From the NCBI RefSeq assembly GCF_001182785.1, contig NZ_CP012099.1, forward strand, positions 804,501 to 868,500: 64,000 nucleotides of DNA, read 5' to 3'. Position 1 is the stretch's first letter. Every line of letters begins with the position of its first letter. The stretch is from Bacillus thuringiensis (GTDB lineage Bacteria > Bacillota > Bacilli > Bacillales > Bacillaceae_G). The notes under the pieces are model-generated. The model saw only the letters and a program-made list of their open reading frames with translations. It was not told where the DNA came from and made no database searches. Positions 17,681-25,022 of the stretch are shown here, one piece after another. Position numbers and translations under genes: made by a program.

Positions 17681-18246
17681 AAATATATTTTTCTATCGCG
17701 TTCTTCTTTTAAAATTTCAACTGCTTCTCGGAAGCGTTGTGAATGGACAATTTCTCGTTCGCGTAAAAAGCGTAAGCTGTCATTTATGTCGGGATCGTCT
17801 GATAAATCAATGAGCCATTGATAAGTTGCTCGTGCTTTTTCTTCAGCTGCAATATCTTCATATAAATCTGCGATAGGATCACCTTTTGCTTGAATATAAG
17901 TAGCAGTAAAAGGAACACCACCGGCATTATGATAAAACAAGGCGCTATCGTGATTAGCGTACTGTGCATCTAATCCGGCAGCTTTCATTTGTTCAGGTGT
18001 TGCATCTTTCGTTAATTTATAAATCATTGTAGCAATCATTTCTAGGTGTGCGAATTCTTCGGTGCCAATATCGGTCAGCAAGCCAACGACTTTGTCGGGA
18101 ATCGTATACCGTTGATTTAAGTAGCGAAGGGCAGCTGCAAGTTCACCATCTGCACCTCCGTATTGTTCAACTAATAATTTTGCGAGTGCTGGATTACAGG
18201 TGCTTACTTTAACGGGGTATTGTAATTTTTTCTCATAAATCCACAT
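17677..18246 (-). CDS. cotJC: CotJC, manganese-catalase-like spore coat protein
   Basis: 189 residues, full length for CotJC. It is a four-helix ferritin-like protein of the Mn-catalase family; Glu and His ligands are in the GTEEFAHLEM (about 65) and EEKARATYQW / REREIVHSQRF (about 130-170) segments. It is made in the mother cell and incorporated in the spore coat; catalase activity is known for family members. AAAGGAGAG precedes the ATG. Last gene of cotJABC. Confidence 0.96.
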   Translation of the reverse strand: MWIYEKKLQYPVKVSTCNPALAKLLVEQYGGADGELAAALRYLNQRYTIPDKVVGLLTDIGTEEFAHLEMIATMIYKLTKDATPEQMKAAGLDAQYANHDSALFYHNAGGVPFTATYIQAKGDPIADLYEDIAAEEKARATYQWLIDLSDDPDINDSLRFLREREIVHSQRFREAVEILKEERDRKIYF

Positions 18247-18258
18247 AGTGTCTCTCCT

Positions 18259-18522
18259 TTATATTTGCCATGGCCAAGGCCCTTTGCTCCATTCCCATGG
18301 AGCGTTAGAATAACTATTTCCAAACTGTTGAAGTGGCCCGTATTTTCCTTCAATTTTTTGCTGTAATATTCTTCGTTTATAGGAGAAATCATTGAATTGA
18401 TTTATAGCGGCGGTATCGTTAGGATGTGTATCTAAATAGAGGGTAAGTTCAACTAATACAAAGTCCAGTTCTTGTAGTTCTTCAATCCATTTGTAATATT
18501 CATCAGGCAATATTTGTGTCAC
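18259..18522 (-). CDS. cotJB: CotJB spore coat protein
   Basis: 87 residues beginning MTQILPDEYYKWIEELQELDF, the usual CotJB start and length, and ending in a Trp-rich tail (APWEWSKGPWPWQI). Longer in-frame starts (ATG at 18567 or 18558) have no ribosome binding site and overlap cotJA. The GTG at 18522 has AAAAAAGGAC upstream, though at a long 13-base distance, so the exact start is not certain. It works with CotJA and CotJC in coat assembly. Confidence 0.88.
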   Translation of the reverse strand: MTQILPDEYYKWIEELQELDFVLVELTLYLDTHPNDTAAINQFNDFSYKRRILQQKIEGKYGPLQQFGNSYSNAPWEWSKGPWPWQI

Positions 18523-18526
18523 GTTG

Positions 18527-18745
18527 TTAGTCACGTCCTTTTTTGTAAGGATTTTCATAATAATCATAAAAAGCAGGCCATAAAGTCCCTTTTCTTAAAG
18601 CTTCTTTTGGTGGGAATTGGGGTAAGTTAGGTGGCTGAAAGCCCATAAACAGGTGAGGGGGTGTTGAGTAATATTTTTTCCCAATTGGAGGGCAAGGATC
18701 GTTTGGTCCATGAAAAGGTATGTAGGATTTCATGTATTTGTCCAT
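18527..18745 (-). CDS. cotJA: CotJA spore coat protein
   Basis: 72 residues, Pro- and Tyr-rich, with the family's YIPFHGPNDPCPPIGKKYY block. The ATG at 18745 follows a strong AAAGGAGGCG site; the frame extends 12 codons further but without a site. CotJA is needed for CotJC incorporation in B. subtilis. First gene of the operon. Confidence 0.93.
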   Translation of the reverse strand: MDKYMKSYIPFHGPNDPCPPIGKKYYSTPPHLFMGFQPPNLPQFPPKEALRKGTLWPAFYDYYENPYKKGRD

Positions 18746-18786
18746 GTTACACGCCTCCTTTATTAATGAGATATTCATCACTACGT

Positions 18787-18817
18787 ATTGTATTCATACA
18801 TAATTGTAAATTATGAC
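18787..18817 (-). promoter_or_regulatory. cotJA: Candidate sigma-E promoter of cotJABC
   Basis: On the minus strand GTCATAAT (18810-18817), 14 bases and GAATACAAT (18787-18795) resemble the mother-cell sigma-E consensus (KMATATT-N14-CATACAAT). B. subtilis cotJ is sigma-E dependent. Confidence 0.55.
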
Positions 18818-18853
18818 TCATATAGAAAACTAAAAGGGGCAGGAGGAGTGCGG

Positions 18854-19228
18854 ATGGAAAGGATTACAACATGCATTGTATTAGAATCTAAAAACTTAAA
18901 GGAAACATTATATTTTTATGAAGGGATTCTAGGTTTCACACCGAGTAAGGAGAGACCACAATTACGTGTAACAGGTGTTTGGTATGATATTGGTTCAACG
19001 AGAATTTGTTTTGTTGTACACCGGGGACTGGGAGAGTATAGAGAGACTGTCACATCAACAGTAGAGGAACTATTTTTTAAAACTACAAATATCGATCAGA
19101 TAAAGAAAAAATTGGAGTTTTATCATATATCATTTGTAGAGGAATGTGATGGTGAAGAAGTAAGAATAACTTTATATGATCCGGATCATGTTAAGATCCA
19201 ACTTGTTTCAACAAAGAATATAGAATAG
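18854..19228 (+). CDS. VOC / glyoxalase-fold protein
   Basis: 124 residues with the paired beta-alpha-beta-beta-beta units of the vicinal oxygen chelate fold: N-terminal unit MERITTCIVLESKNLKETLYFYEGILGF and a C-terminal unit ending DPDHVKIQLVS. The substrate cannot be told. The frame is open from 18788, but AGGAGGAG at 18841-18848 marks the ATG at 18854 as the start. Divergent from cotJABC. Confidence 0.85.
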   Translation: MERITTCIVLESKNLKETLYFYEGILGFTPSKERPQLRVTGVWYDIGSTRICFVVHRGLGEYRETVTSTVEELFFKTTNIDQIKKKLEFYHISFVEECDGEEVRITLYDPDHVKIQLVSTKNIE

Positions 19229-19319
19229 TGTCTTTTATAATGTAATAATCTGAATAGCATATGAAAAAAATATTGACAAGCTTAGGTAAATATTTTAATG
19301 TGATTGTATAAAATTGTGT

Positions 19320-19438
19320 ATATAAAGGGGAGTAACTTATTACAGTAAAGTCGTCATTACAGGGAGAAACCCTCGGCTTTATTGGCAACGTTTCGTTGTT
19401 AGTGAGACCTTTACCAGCAATGGTAGAGGCCCCTTATT
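19320..19438 (+). ncRNA. yybP-ykoY manganese riboswitch
   Basis: The leader holds the family's conserved blocks in order: AAAGGGGAGTAAC at 19324-19336, AAAGTCGTCATTAC (19347-19360), a GGGAGAAACCC hairpin (19362-19372), CGGCTTTATTGGCAACG with its own hairpin, and GTGAGACCTTTACC (19402-19415). P1 closes as AAGGGG with CCCCTT (19430-19435). These RNAs bind Mn2+ and usually turn on expression when Mn is high. The terminator directly downstream is the likely expression platform. It precedes the DUF1232-dedA genes. Confidence 0.9.
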
Positions 19439-19447
19439 GTCTTTTTT

Positions 19448-19480
19448 AGGACCCTTACCACGTTTGGTAGGGTCCTTTTT
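19448..19480 (+). terminator. Riboswitch-controlled terminator
   Basis: GGACCCTTACCA (19449-19460) pairs with TGGTAGGGTCC (19465-19475), one bulge, then TTTTT. Its left arm repeats CCTTTACCA-like sequence from the riboswitch 3' part (ACCTTTACC / GGTAGAGG), which gives the means for mutually exclusive folding. Confidence 0.9.
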
Positions 19481-19505
19481 GTATACAAAGAGAGGAGATA
19501 TAAAA

Positions 19506-19787
19506 ATGAAAAAACTTATTAGTAGATTAAGAGTTGTATTTCATGTTCGCCGATTTGTTCCATTCCTATTTGACTTTTTCACTTCAAAAGAGGTTTCAAT
19601 AAAGAAGAAAATTTTATCTATTGCATTTTTAGTTGGTTATGTTGCGATGCCGCTCGATTTAATTCCAGACTTCTTACCGTTTATCGGTATTTTAGATGAT
19701 ATTGGAATTGTGTTATTTATTTTGAACCGAATTGTAAAAATGGCGCCAGTTCAATTACAAGAAAAGCATAACGTAAATGTAGGATAG
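19506..19787 (+). CDS. DUF1232 / YkvA-family membrane protein
   Basis: 93 residues. The YVAMPLDLIPDFLPFIGILDDIGIV motif (split over about residues 45-70) identifies DUF1232. GAGGAGATATAAAA precedes the ATG at 19506; the longer frame runs back into the riboswitch terminator and is rejected. Published descriptions of the B. cereus S-type Ena locus mention a 93-residue DUF1232 gene next to dedA, which is exactly what is seen. Function unknown. Confidence 0.92.
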   Translation: MKKLISRLRVVFHVRRFVPFLFDFFTSKEVSIKKKILSIAFLVGYVAMPLDLIPDFLPFIGILDDIGIVLFILNRIVKMAPVQLQEKHNVNVG

Positions 19788-19798
19788 GAGTTAAAAAT

Positions 19799-20404
19799 AT
19801 GGAGCAAATTATTTTAGATATAATCGAATTTTTAAAGCAGTTTTCTTATTTTGGAGTTGTGTTAGCATTAACGTTTGAATTTATTCCGGCAGAAGTAGTT
19901 TTGCCCATGGTTGGGTATTGGGTATACGAGGGTGATATGAATTTTTGGCTTGCTGTACTAGCCGGAACGCTTGGCGGAACGACTGGACCGTTAACGTTAT
20001 ACGCACTCGGTTATTACGGTGGCCGTCCTCTATTAATAAAATACGGGAAATACTTCTTCATTAAAGAAGAACAAATTCAAAAAGCAGATGATTTCTTCGA
20101 GAAATATGGACCGGTTGTAGCATTTGTTGGACGCTTTGTACCGGGAGTTAGAACGCTTATTTCTGTTCCATGTGGTATGGCGAAAATGAACATATGGAAA
20201 TTCAGCATATATACATTTGTAGCAATGTTCCCGTTAACGACTTTGTATGTTTATTTTGGAATGAAATTAGGTCCGCATTGGGAAAAAGCAGCGGGTGTTG
20301 TTGGACAATACATGCTACCAATATTAGGAGGCGTTATTCTTATCGTGGCTAGTATCTTTGTCTATAAATATATGAAGAAAAGAAACAAAACGGAATCTAT
20401 CTAG
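19799..20404 (+). CDS. DedA-family membrane protein
   Basis: 201 residues. Family motifs: EFIPAEVVLPMVGYW near residue 27, GTLGGTTGPLTLY near 60, and FVGRFVPGVRTLISVPCGMAKM near 105-125 (the conserved Arg-rich motif). DedA proteins are undecaprenyl-phosphate or phospholipid flippases in several bacteria. It follows the DUF1232 gene by 11 bases and shares its Mn riboswitch. Only 98 bases separate it from ena1A and I see no terminator there. Confidence 0.92.
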   Translation: MEQIILDIIEFLKQFSYFGVVLALTFEFIPAEVVLPMVGYWVYEGDMNFWLAVLAGTLGGTTGPLTLYALGYYGGRPLLIKYGKYFFIKEEQIQKADDFFEKYGPVVAFVGRFVPGVRTLISVPCGMAKMNIWKFSIYTFVAMFPLTTLYVYFGMKLGPHWEKAAGVVGQYMLPILGGVILIVASIFVYKYMKKRNKTESI

Positions 20405-20502
20405 TCATTTGAATATTTTTTGAAAATAGATGAATAGTACAGGCAAAAGACTCTGAGGGACATACACATATAGGGAATATAAAAGAGAGAGGGGAAACAA
20501 CT

Positions 20503-20871
20503 ATGTCTTGTGAGTGCTCAGGGTCCGCATTAACTTGTTGTCCAGATAAAAATTATGTGCAAGATAAAGTGTGTAGTCCGTGGTCTGCTACTGTAGTTGC
20601 AACAGCAATTGATAATGTTCTCTATACAAATAATATTAACCAAAACGTAGTTGGTACTGGTTTTGTTAAATATGATGTTGGACCAGGCCCAATTACTGTA
20701 GAGGTACTTGATTCTGCTGGGGGTACAATTGATACACAAACATTGAACCCAGGAACGAGTATTGCTTTTACGTATCGCCGCTTTGATAGTATACAAGTTG
20801 TGTTACCTGCAACACCTGCTGGAACGTATCAGGGAGAATTTTGTATTACAACACGTTATCCACTTTCATAG
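20503..20871 (+). CDS. ena1A: Ena1A, S-type endospore appendage subunit (DUF3992)
   Basis: 122 residues. A flexible N-terminal connector holds Cys3, Cys5 and the Cys12-Cys13 pair, followed by Cys24 in VQDKVCSPW and a beta-rich jelly-roll body ending GEFCITTRYPLS (Cys114). In the cryo-EM structure of B. cereus S-Ena fibres, the paired Cys of the connector cross-link to two later Cys in preceding subunits, giving the fibres their resistance. The pattern here fits. Close relative of the next gene, with shared YTNN, G(F/Y)VKYDVG and QGEFCIT(T/V)RYP blocks. GAGAGAGGGG precedes the ATG. Confidence 0.93.
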   Translation: MSCECSGSALTCCPDKNYVQDKVCSPWSATVVATAIDNVLYTNNINQNVVGTGFVKYDVGPGPITVEVLDSAGGTIDTQTLNPGTSIAFTYRRFDSIQVVLPATPAGTYQGEFCITTRYPLS

Positions 20872-20891
20872 CAGAATAGGAGAGGATCGAA

Positions 20892-21236
20892 ATGGGAATG
20901 AGAAGTTCCAGTTTGTCTTGTTGTTCTAATAAAACACTTGTGCAAGACCAAGTATGTACAGACTGGTCTATTACAGGTGCTGGTACTCAAATTGTATATA
21001 CAAATAATATCACGCAAGAAGTATATGGTTCAGGTTACGTGAAGTATGATGTAGGTGCCAACCCGATTACAGTTGATTTTTTAGTAGGTGCAACAGTAGT
21101 TGATACAATTACTGTACAACCACAAAGTAGTGGTACTTTCACTGTCCGATATTTTACTACTGTCCGAATTACTACGACAGGAACGACTGTTAATCAAGGC
21201 GAGTTTTGTATTACAGTACGTTATCCAATTTCATAA
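20892..21236 (+). CDS. ena1B: Ena1B, S-type endospore appendage subunit (DUF3992)
   Basis: 114 residues, 20 bases after ena1A and certainly co-transcribed. Connector residues Cys10-Cys11 (SLSCCSNK), then Cys22 in VQDQVCTDW and Cys106 in GEFCITVRYPIS. This matches the Ena1B disulphide scheme (N-terminal Cys pair to one Cys near residue 24 and one near the C-terminus of earlier subunits). Ena1B is the protein shown to self-assemble into S-type-like fibres. The strong AGGAGAGG site before the ATG suits a major structural protein. Confidence 0.94.
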   Translation: MGMRSSSLSCCSNKTLVQDQVCTDWSITGAGTQIVYTNNITQEVYGSGYVKYDVGANPITVDFLVGATVVDTITVQPQSSGTFTVRYFTTVRITTTGTTVNQGEFCITVRYPIS

Positions 21237-21268
21237 AAAAGCATACCGTAAATGGTATGCTTTTTTTT
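21235..21268. terminator. Terminator of ena1A-ena1B
   Basis: AAAAAAGCATACC / GGTATGCTTTTTTTT with a GTAAAT loop, overlapping the ena1B stop. It may also stop ena1C transcripts coming from the other side. Confidence 0.93.
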
Positions 21269-21290
21269 AGAAAGTAATGAAATTGGTATT

Positions 21291-21716
21291 CTATAAGCAA
21301 CATGTAAATTCGCAACAGTACTTGCCTTCTAAATATAGTGAAGGATTACTTGTTATATTGATAATACTGACCGAGTGTAAATCTTTTCCTGTGTACGATA
21401 TTGTATTACCAGGAAACACAGTGAAAATATTGGTTACTGTTCCAACGATTTGAATTGTAATTGCTTCGGTGCTGCTAGTACTATTGTAAACCGAGACAGT
21501 ACCTGATATAAGTAATATCCCATCACTTTGCCATAGTATCATTGATTGTGATGCATCTTTGGCAGATGGGATGGTGTTATTAGTTATGAGGAAATTCCCT
21601 GCAAATTCATTTGTTACTCGCTCGCAATTTGGATTTGGAGGAGGGGGCGGTGGACAAGGGTCTGGACAAATAATAGATAAAGGAGCGAAACAACCGATAT
21701 TTTTTTTATTCTTCAA
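21291..21716 (-). CDS. ena1C: Ena1C, third gene of the S-type appendage locus
   Basis: 141 residues on the opposite strand to ena1A/B, convergent with ena1B. The N-terminus holds Cys9, Cys17, Cys21 and Cys31 around a run of six Pro; the middle is beta-strand-like with many Thr, Ser, Ile and Val; the C-terminus is KYCCEFTCCL with Cys134, 135, 139 and 140. I set the start at the TTG (21716) after GGAGGGG; the longer frame contains that site. Similarity to Ena1A/B is weak by eye, so the assignment rests on Cys pattern, fold type and position. In the published locus ena1C is needed for S-Ena on spores. Confidence 0.82.
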   Translation of the reverse strand: MKNKKNIGCFAPLSIICPDPCPPPPPPNPNCERVTNEFAGNFLITNNTIPSAKDASQSMILWQSDGILLISGTVSVYNSTSSTEAITIQIVGTVTNIFTVFPGNTISYTGKDLHSVSIINITSNPSLYLEGKYCCEFTCCL

Positions 21717-22068
21717 TACAACCCCTCCTTTTAAGTTGTCTTTTACTACTATTAAATGTAAAAGCATGGCCGATGTGTTAAAAAAAGAAGGAAATATTAA
21801 AAATTAAGATTGTCTAATAGGCTTAAACCTTAACTTATCATTAGCGTTATAGAAAAGATTATATGTGAATAGTCATAGGAAAAGAATGATCAGACTCTTT
21901 TAGACAAAAGGTGGTTGTATACAATAGTACGAGGAATGTTGGACTTAATTTCTAATTAACTGTATATTTACAAAAATCTAATAAAATTCATTTGTTATTT
22001 AAACGACATTAACATGTATTAGATAAAATAGCCCTTGTAATGAATCAATTATTATGAGGAGGATTCAC
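21717..22068. other. Divergent promoter region between ena1C and the phosphoesterase
   Basis: 352 bases, AT-rich, no gene. It must hold the ena1C promoter (minus) and the phosphoesterase promoter (plus). I could not assign a clear sigma-E, sigma-K or sigma-A pair; CACATATAATC on the minus strand (about 21863-21873) is a weak sigma-K-like -10. Confidence 0.4.
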
Positions 22069-24528
22069 GTGGACAGAACTGCTTTAAGAAAAGTAAAAGG
22101 CCTTATTGGATTATTAATGGTTTTTGTATTAGCGTTCGTATCATTTCCGTGGAGTACATCAGTCAAGGCAGAAGAGAAAAAGCAAGAAAAGGCATCAAGT
22201 GAGAAGAAGATAGTTTTTCCAGTTGTAAGTGATGTGCATATTAAAAATAGTGGAACGGATGATACGTTTCGCTGGAAAAGAGCGATTGAACAGTTTAATA
22301 CATTAGCACCGAAGCAAGATGCATTTGTTATTGTAGGTGATTTCACAGATACAGGATCAGTGCAGCAATATGATCGTTTCATGCAAGTGTATAATGAAAA
22401 TGCAAATAAAGATGCAGTGCGAATGAATTCACTCGGTAACCATGATTATTGGAACGGTTTATCTGTAGAGGGTGCACAGAAGCGTTTCTTAGAAAAAACA
22501 GGTATGGAATCAATTTATTATCATAAAGTGGTAAAAGGTTATCACTTCCTTGTTATGTCTCCAGAGAATGGAACAACTCATGGATATTATTCAGACAAGC
22601 AAATTAATTGGTTAAAAGAAGAAATGGCGAAAGCGCAAAAAGATGATCCAACAAAACCAATTTTCGTATTTTTACATCAACATATTAAAGATACAGTGTA
22701 CGGTAGTCATGAATGGGGAACACAAGATAGCGCAAAAATTAATACAGTATTAAAGGAATATCCACAAGTTATTACATTTTCGGGTCATTCGCATTATCCG
22801 TTAGACGATCCAAGATCGATTCATCAAAAAGACTTTACATCAGTTGGTACATCTTCAGTAAGTTATATGGAAGTTGAAGGTGGTAAAGTACAAGGGAATA
22901 TCCCGCCAGGAGCTAGTACGTTAAGCCAAGGTTTATTAGTAGAAGTAGATGATGAAGAAGTAACGATTAATCGTCGTGATTTCCATACGAATTCTTGGAC
23001 AGGCGAGCCTTGGAAAATTAAATTACCAGCAAAGAAAGAAACATTTACACATGTAGAAGATCGTGATAAAGAAAAGCCTTACTTTGCTAAGGATGCAAAG
23101 CTTGCTGTATCAAATGTAACAGAAAATGCGGCAACGGTAACATTCCCGCAAGCATTGGACAACCTTCTTGTTCATTCTTATCGTGTACAAGCTAGAGATA
23201 AGCAGACGGGAGAAATAAAGAATAAATTGTTAGCATTCTCAGAGTTTTATCGTGATCCAGTGCCAAAAGACCTTACATTTACACTTGCAGGATTAGATGG
23301 CGGGAAAACATATACACTTGAAGTCGTTGCAATCGATTCATTTGGCAATGAAACCGCACAGCCGTTAACTGCGGAAATTACTACGAAAAAAGATAATATT
23401 GACCCGAATGTGAAAGTACCAAAAGCTGATGTTTTCGATGTAAACTTTGCAGATGGTACATTTAAAGACAATTCACCATTTGGTACAAAAGGTGATGTGA
23501 AGGGCAATGTGGTTATTGAATATGATAAAGCATTGAAAAAGAATGTGATGAAATTAAACGGACAATCTAATACATTTGGATACCTTCCATTTTCAGCGGC
23601 ACAAAAAGAGAAAGTAGCAAATACATTTACGCTAGAAACGGTATTTTCAATGAATCAAATCCGTGGCCAAGGTATTTTGCAAAATACAGAGAGCGGCGGA
23701 ATTGGATTTGAGTCTACAGGAAGTGGATATGTTGAATTATGGGCTCACATTGGTGGCAGCTATAAACGTGTTGGAGTTCAATTAGAAGCGAACAAAACGT
23801 ATCATTTAACAGGAACGTATAACGGAAGTGAAGTGGCAATTTACGTAGATGGTAAAAAAGTAAATAGTCAGCCAGCTACTGGGAAAGTGTATCATCCAAA
23901 CGTACCATTTGCATTTGGAGCGGATCCTGATAGTAACGGAAATGGTGGTATTCCGTTAAATGGACAAATCGCGCTTGCGAAATTATATAGTAAAGCGTTA
24001 AGTTCTTCAGAAGTATTAGCGGCGTACAATGAGTTCTCTAACCGTACGAAGTTAGAGCAAGTAAATGCGTTATTTGAAGAGCTTGGAAAAGTAAAAGAAG
24101 TGTTAGCTGGAACGTATGGATTTGGAGATAAGCCAGGTCAATATTCAAAGGAAGCATTTCAAGAATTAGAGAAAAGCTATAATAACGCAAAACAAGTGTT
24201 TGAAAATGTAGGGAGTACGGGAGAGCAAATCGTTCAAACATATAACGAATTAAAAACAGCTAATGTAACATTTGTACAATCTAAAGTAGTAGAACAACCG
24301 AAAACACCGAAAGAAAAATTACAAATCAATATTGAATCTGCAAAAGTAGTAGTGAAAAAAGCTCAAGATGCAAATGTAACGGACGGTTCAGTGAAAGCAC
24401 TGAGTCAAAAAATTACAGTGGCCGAAGCTGTAGTGAAAGATGTAAAAGTAAAAGATGCACAGGTAGAAACGATGAATCGTACATTAGAGCATGCGATTTC
24501 ACTCGTTGAAAAAAGTATGAACAAATAA
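22069..24528 (+). CDS. Large exported calcineurin-like phosphoesterase with LamG domain
   Basis: 819 residues: signal peptide (about 1-35, cleaved after VKA), metallophosphatase domain (about 45-300) with all metal-binding motifs (DVHIKN, GDFTDTG, GNHDYW, LHQH, GHSHYP), a fibronectin III-like module (about 340-445), a concanavalin/LamG-like domain (about 455-660) and C-terminal helical FIVAR-like repeats (about 670-819). It should hydrolyse phosphoesters at the surface or outside the cell. The GTG at 22069 follows GAGGAGG; the ATG at 22054 includes that site and is rejected. Published Ena loci have an acid phosphatase gene at this place. Confidence 0.9.
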   Translation: MDRTALRKVKGLIGLLMVFVLAFVSFPWSTSVKAEEKKQEKASSEKKIVFPVVSDVHIKNSGTDDTFRWKRAIEQFNTLAPKQDAFVIVGDFTDTGSVQQYDRFMQVYNENANKDAVRMNSLGNHDYWNGLSVEGAQKRFLEKTGMESIYYHKVVKGYHFLVMSPENGTTHGYYSDKQINWLKEEMAKAQKDDPTKPIFVFLHQHIKDTVYGSHEWGTQDSAKINTVLKEYPQVITFSGHSHYPLDDPRSIHQKDFTSVGTSSVSYMEVEGGKVQGNIPPGASTLSQGLLVEVDDEEVTINRRDFHTNSWTGEPWKIKLPAKKETFTHVEDRDKEKPYFAKDAKLAVSNVTENAATVTFPQALDNLLVHSYRVQARDKQTGEIKNKLLAFSEFYRDPVPKDLTFTLAGLDGGKTYTLEVVAIDSFGNETAQPLTAEITTKKDNIDPNVKVPKADVFDVNFADGTFKDNSPFGTKGDVKGNVVIEYDKALKKNVMKLNGQSNTFGYLPFSAAQKEKVANTFTLETVFSMNQIRGQGILQNTESGGIGFESTGSGYVELWAHIGGSYKRVGVQLEANKTYHLTGTYNGSEVAIYVDGKKVNSQPATGKVYHPNVPFAFGADPDSNGNGGIPLNGQIALAKLYSKALSSSEVLAAYNEFSNRTKLEQVNALFEELGKVKEVLAGTYGFGDKPGQYSKEAFQELEKSYNNAKQVFENVGSTGEQIVQTYNELKTANVTFVQSKVVEQPKTPKEKLQINIESAKVVVKKAQDANVTDGSVKALSQKITVAEAVVKDVKVKDAQVETMNRTLEHAISLVEKSMNK

Positions 24529-24540
24529 GAGAGAGGAAAA

Positions 24541-24568
24541 GAAGCTTATCATGATAGGCTTCTTTTTT
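24541..24568 (+). terminator. Terminator of the phosphoesterase gene
   Basis: GAAGCTTATC-AT-GATAGGCTTC with one mismatch pair, followed by TTTTTT. Confidence 0.9.
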
Positions 24569-24607
24569 GTTATACTAAAAGTAGTATAGAATGAAGGAGC
24601 GAATAAT

Positions 24608-24811
24608 TTGGAACAGAAAAAGCTAAAAAGAATTCTTGAATATGTATGGATCGCGGTTGTGCTCCTTGTAGGATATTATTTCTTAAAAGAGAAAAGTATT
24701 TGGGTTTTATTTTTAATGACTTTCTTATTAGCAGGACTAGGAACGTTATTTATTAACTTTTTCTTTGATAGTTTGAATGCCTGGAAGAATAAAAAGAAGG
24801 GAACGAAGTAA
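24608..24811 (+). CDS. Small two-helix membrane protein, unknown
   Basis: 67 residues from a TTG with AAGGAGCG upstream. Two hydrophobic segments (about 12-26 and 31-50) and a Lys-rich tail. It precedes an even smaller membrane protein by 12 bases. I recognise no family. Confidence 0.65.
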   Translation: MEQKKLKRILEYVWIAVVLLVGYYFLKEKSIWVLFLMTFLLAGLGTLFINFFFDSLNAWKNKKKGTK

Positions 24812-24823
24812 AGGAGGGAATAT

Positions 24824-24994
24824 ATGCAAAAGTGGAAGCTCATATATCAGGTGATTATTTTCCTATTGCTTGTAGGTATTGGAATGGTTAAATACGCAAC
24901 GCCAATAGGAAATTGGGCATGGTTTACAGCTTGCATCGGCATATTTTTCATTTTACAATCGTTAACGAAAAAATATAATAGTACAGAAAAATAG
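24824..24994 (+). CDS. 56-residue membrane protein, unknown
   Basis: Begins MQKWKLIYQVIIFLLLVGIG and ends KKYNSTEK. It has two membrane segments (about 7-22 and 31-46) and a strong AAAGGAGGGAA site 5-10 bases before the ATG. Forms an operon with the 67-residue gene before it, and the stop runs into a terminator. No family recognised; the ribosome binding site and operon position make it credible. Confidence 0.65.
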   Translation: MQKWKLIYQVIIFLLLVGIGMVKYATPIGNWAWFTACIGIFFILQSLTKKYNSTEK

Positions 24995-25021
24995 CTCGCC
25001 GCTAAAACGGCGAGCTATTTT
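24988..25021. terminator. Bidirectional terminator
   Basis: ATAGCTCGCCG (24991-25001) pairs perfectly with CGGCGAGCTAT (25008-25018); T run on the right, A run on the left. Shared by the small membrane genes and the convergent permease. Confidence 0.92.
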
Positions 25022-25022
25022 G

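Noticed and set aside
21559..21807. Plus-strand frame opposite ena1C
   Set aside because: Composition mirrors the Pro-rich coding strand (Gly run); ena1C is the better gene by start signal and Cys pattern.
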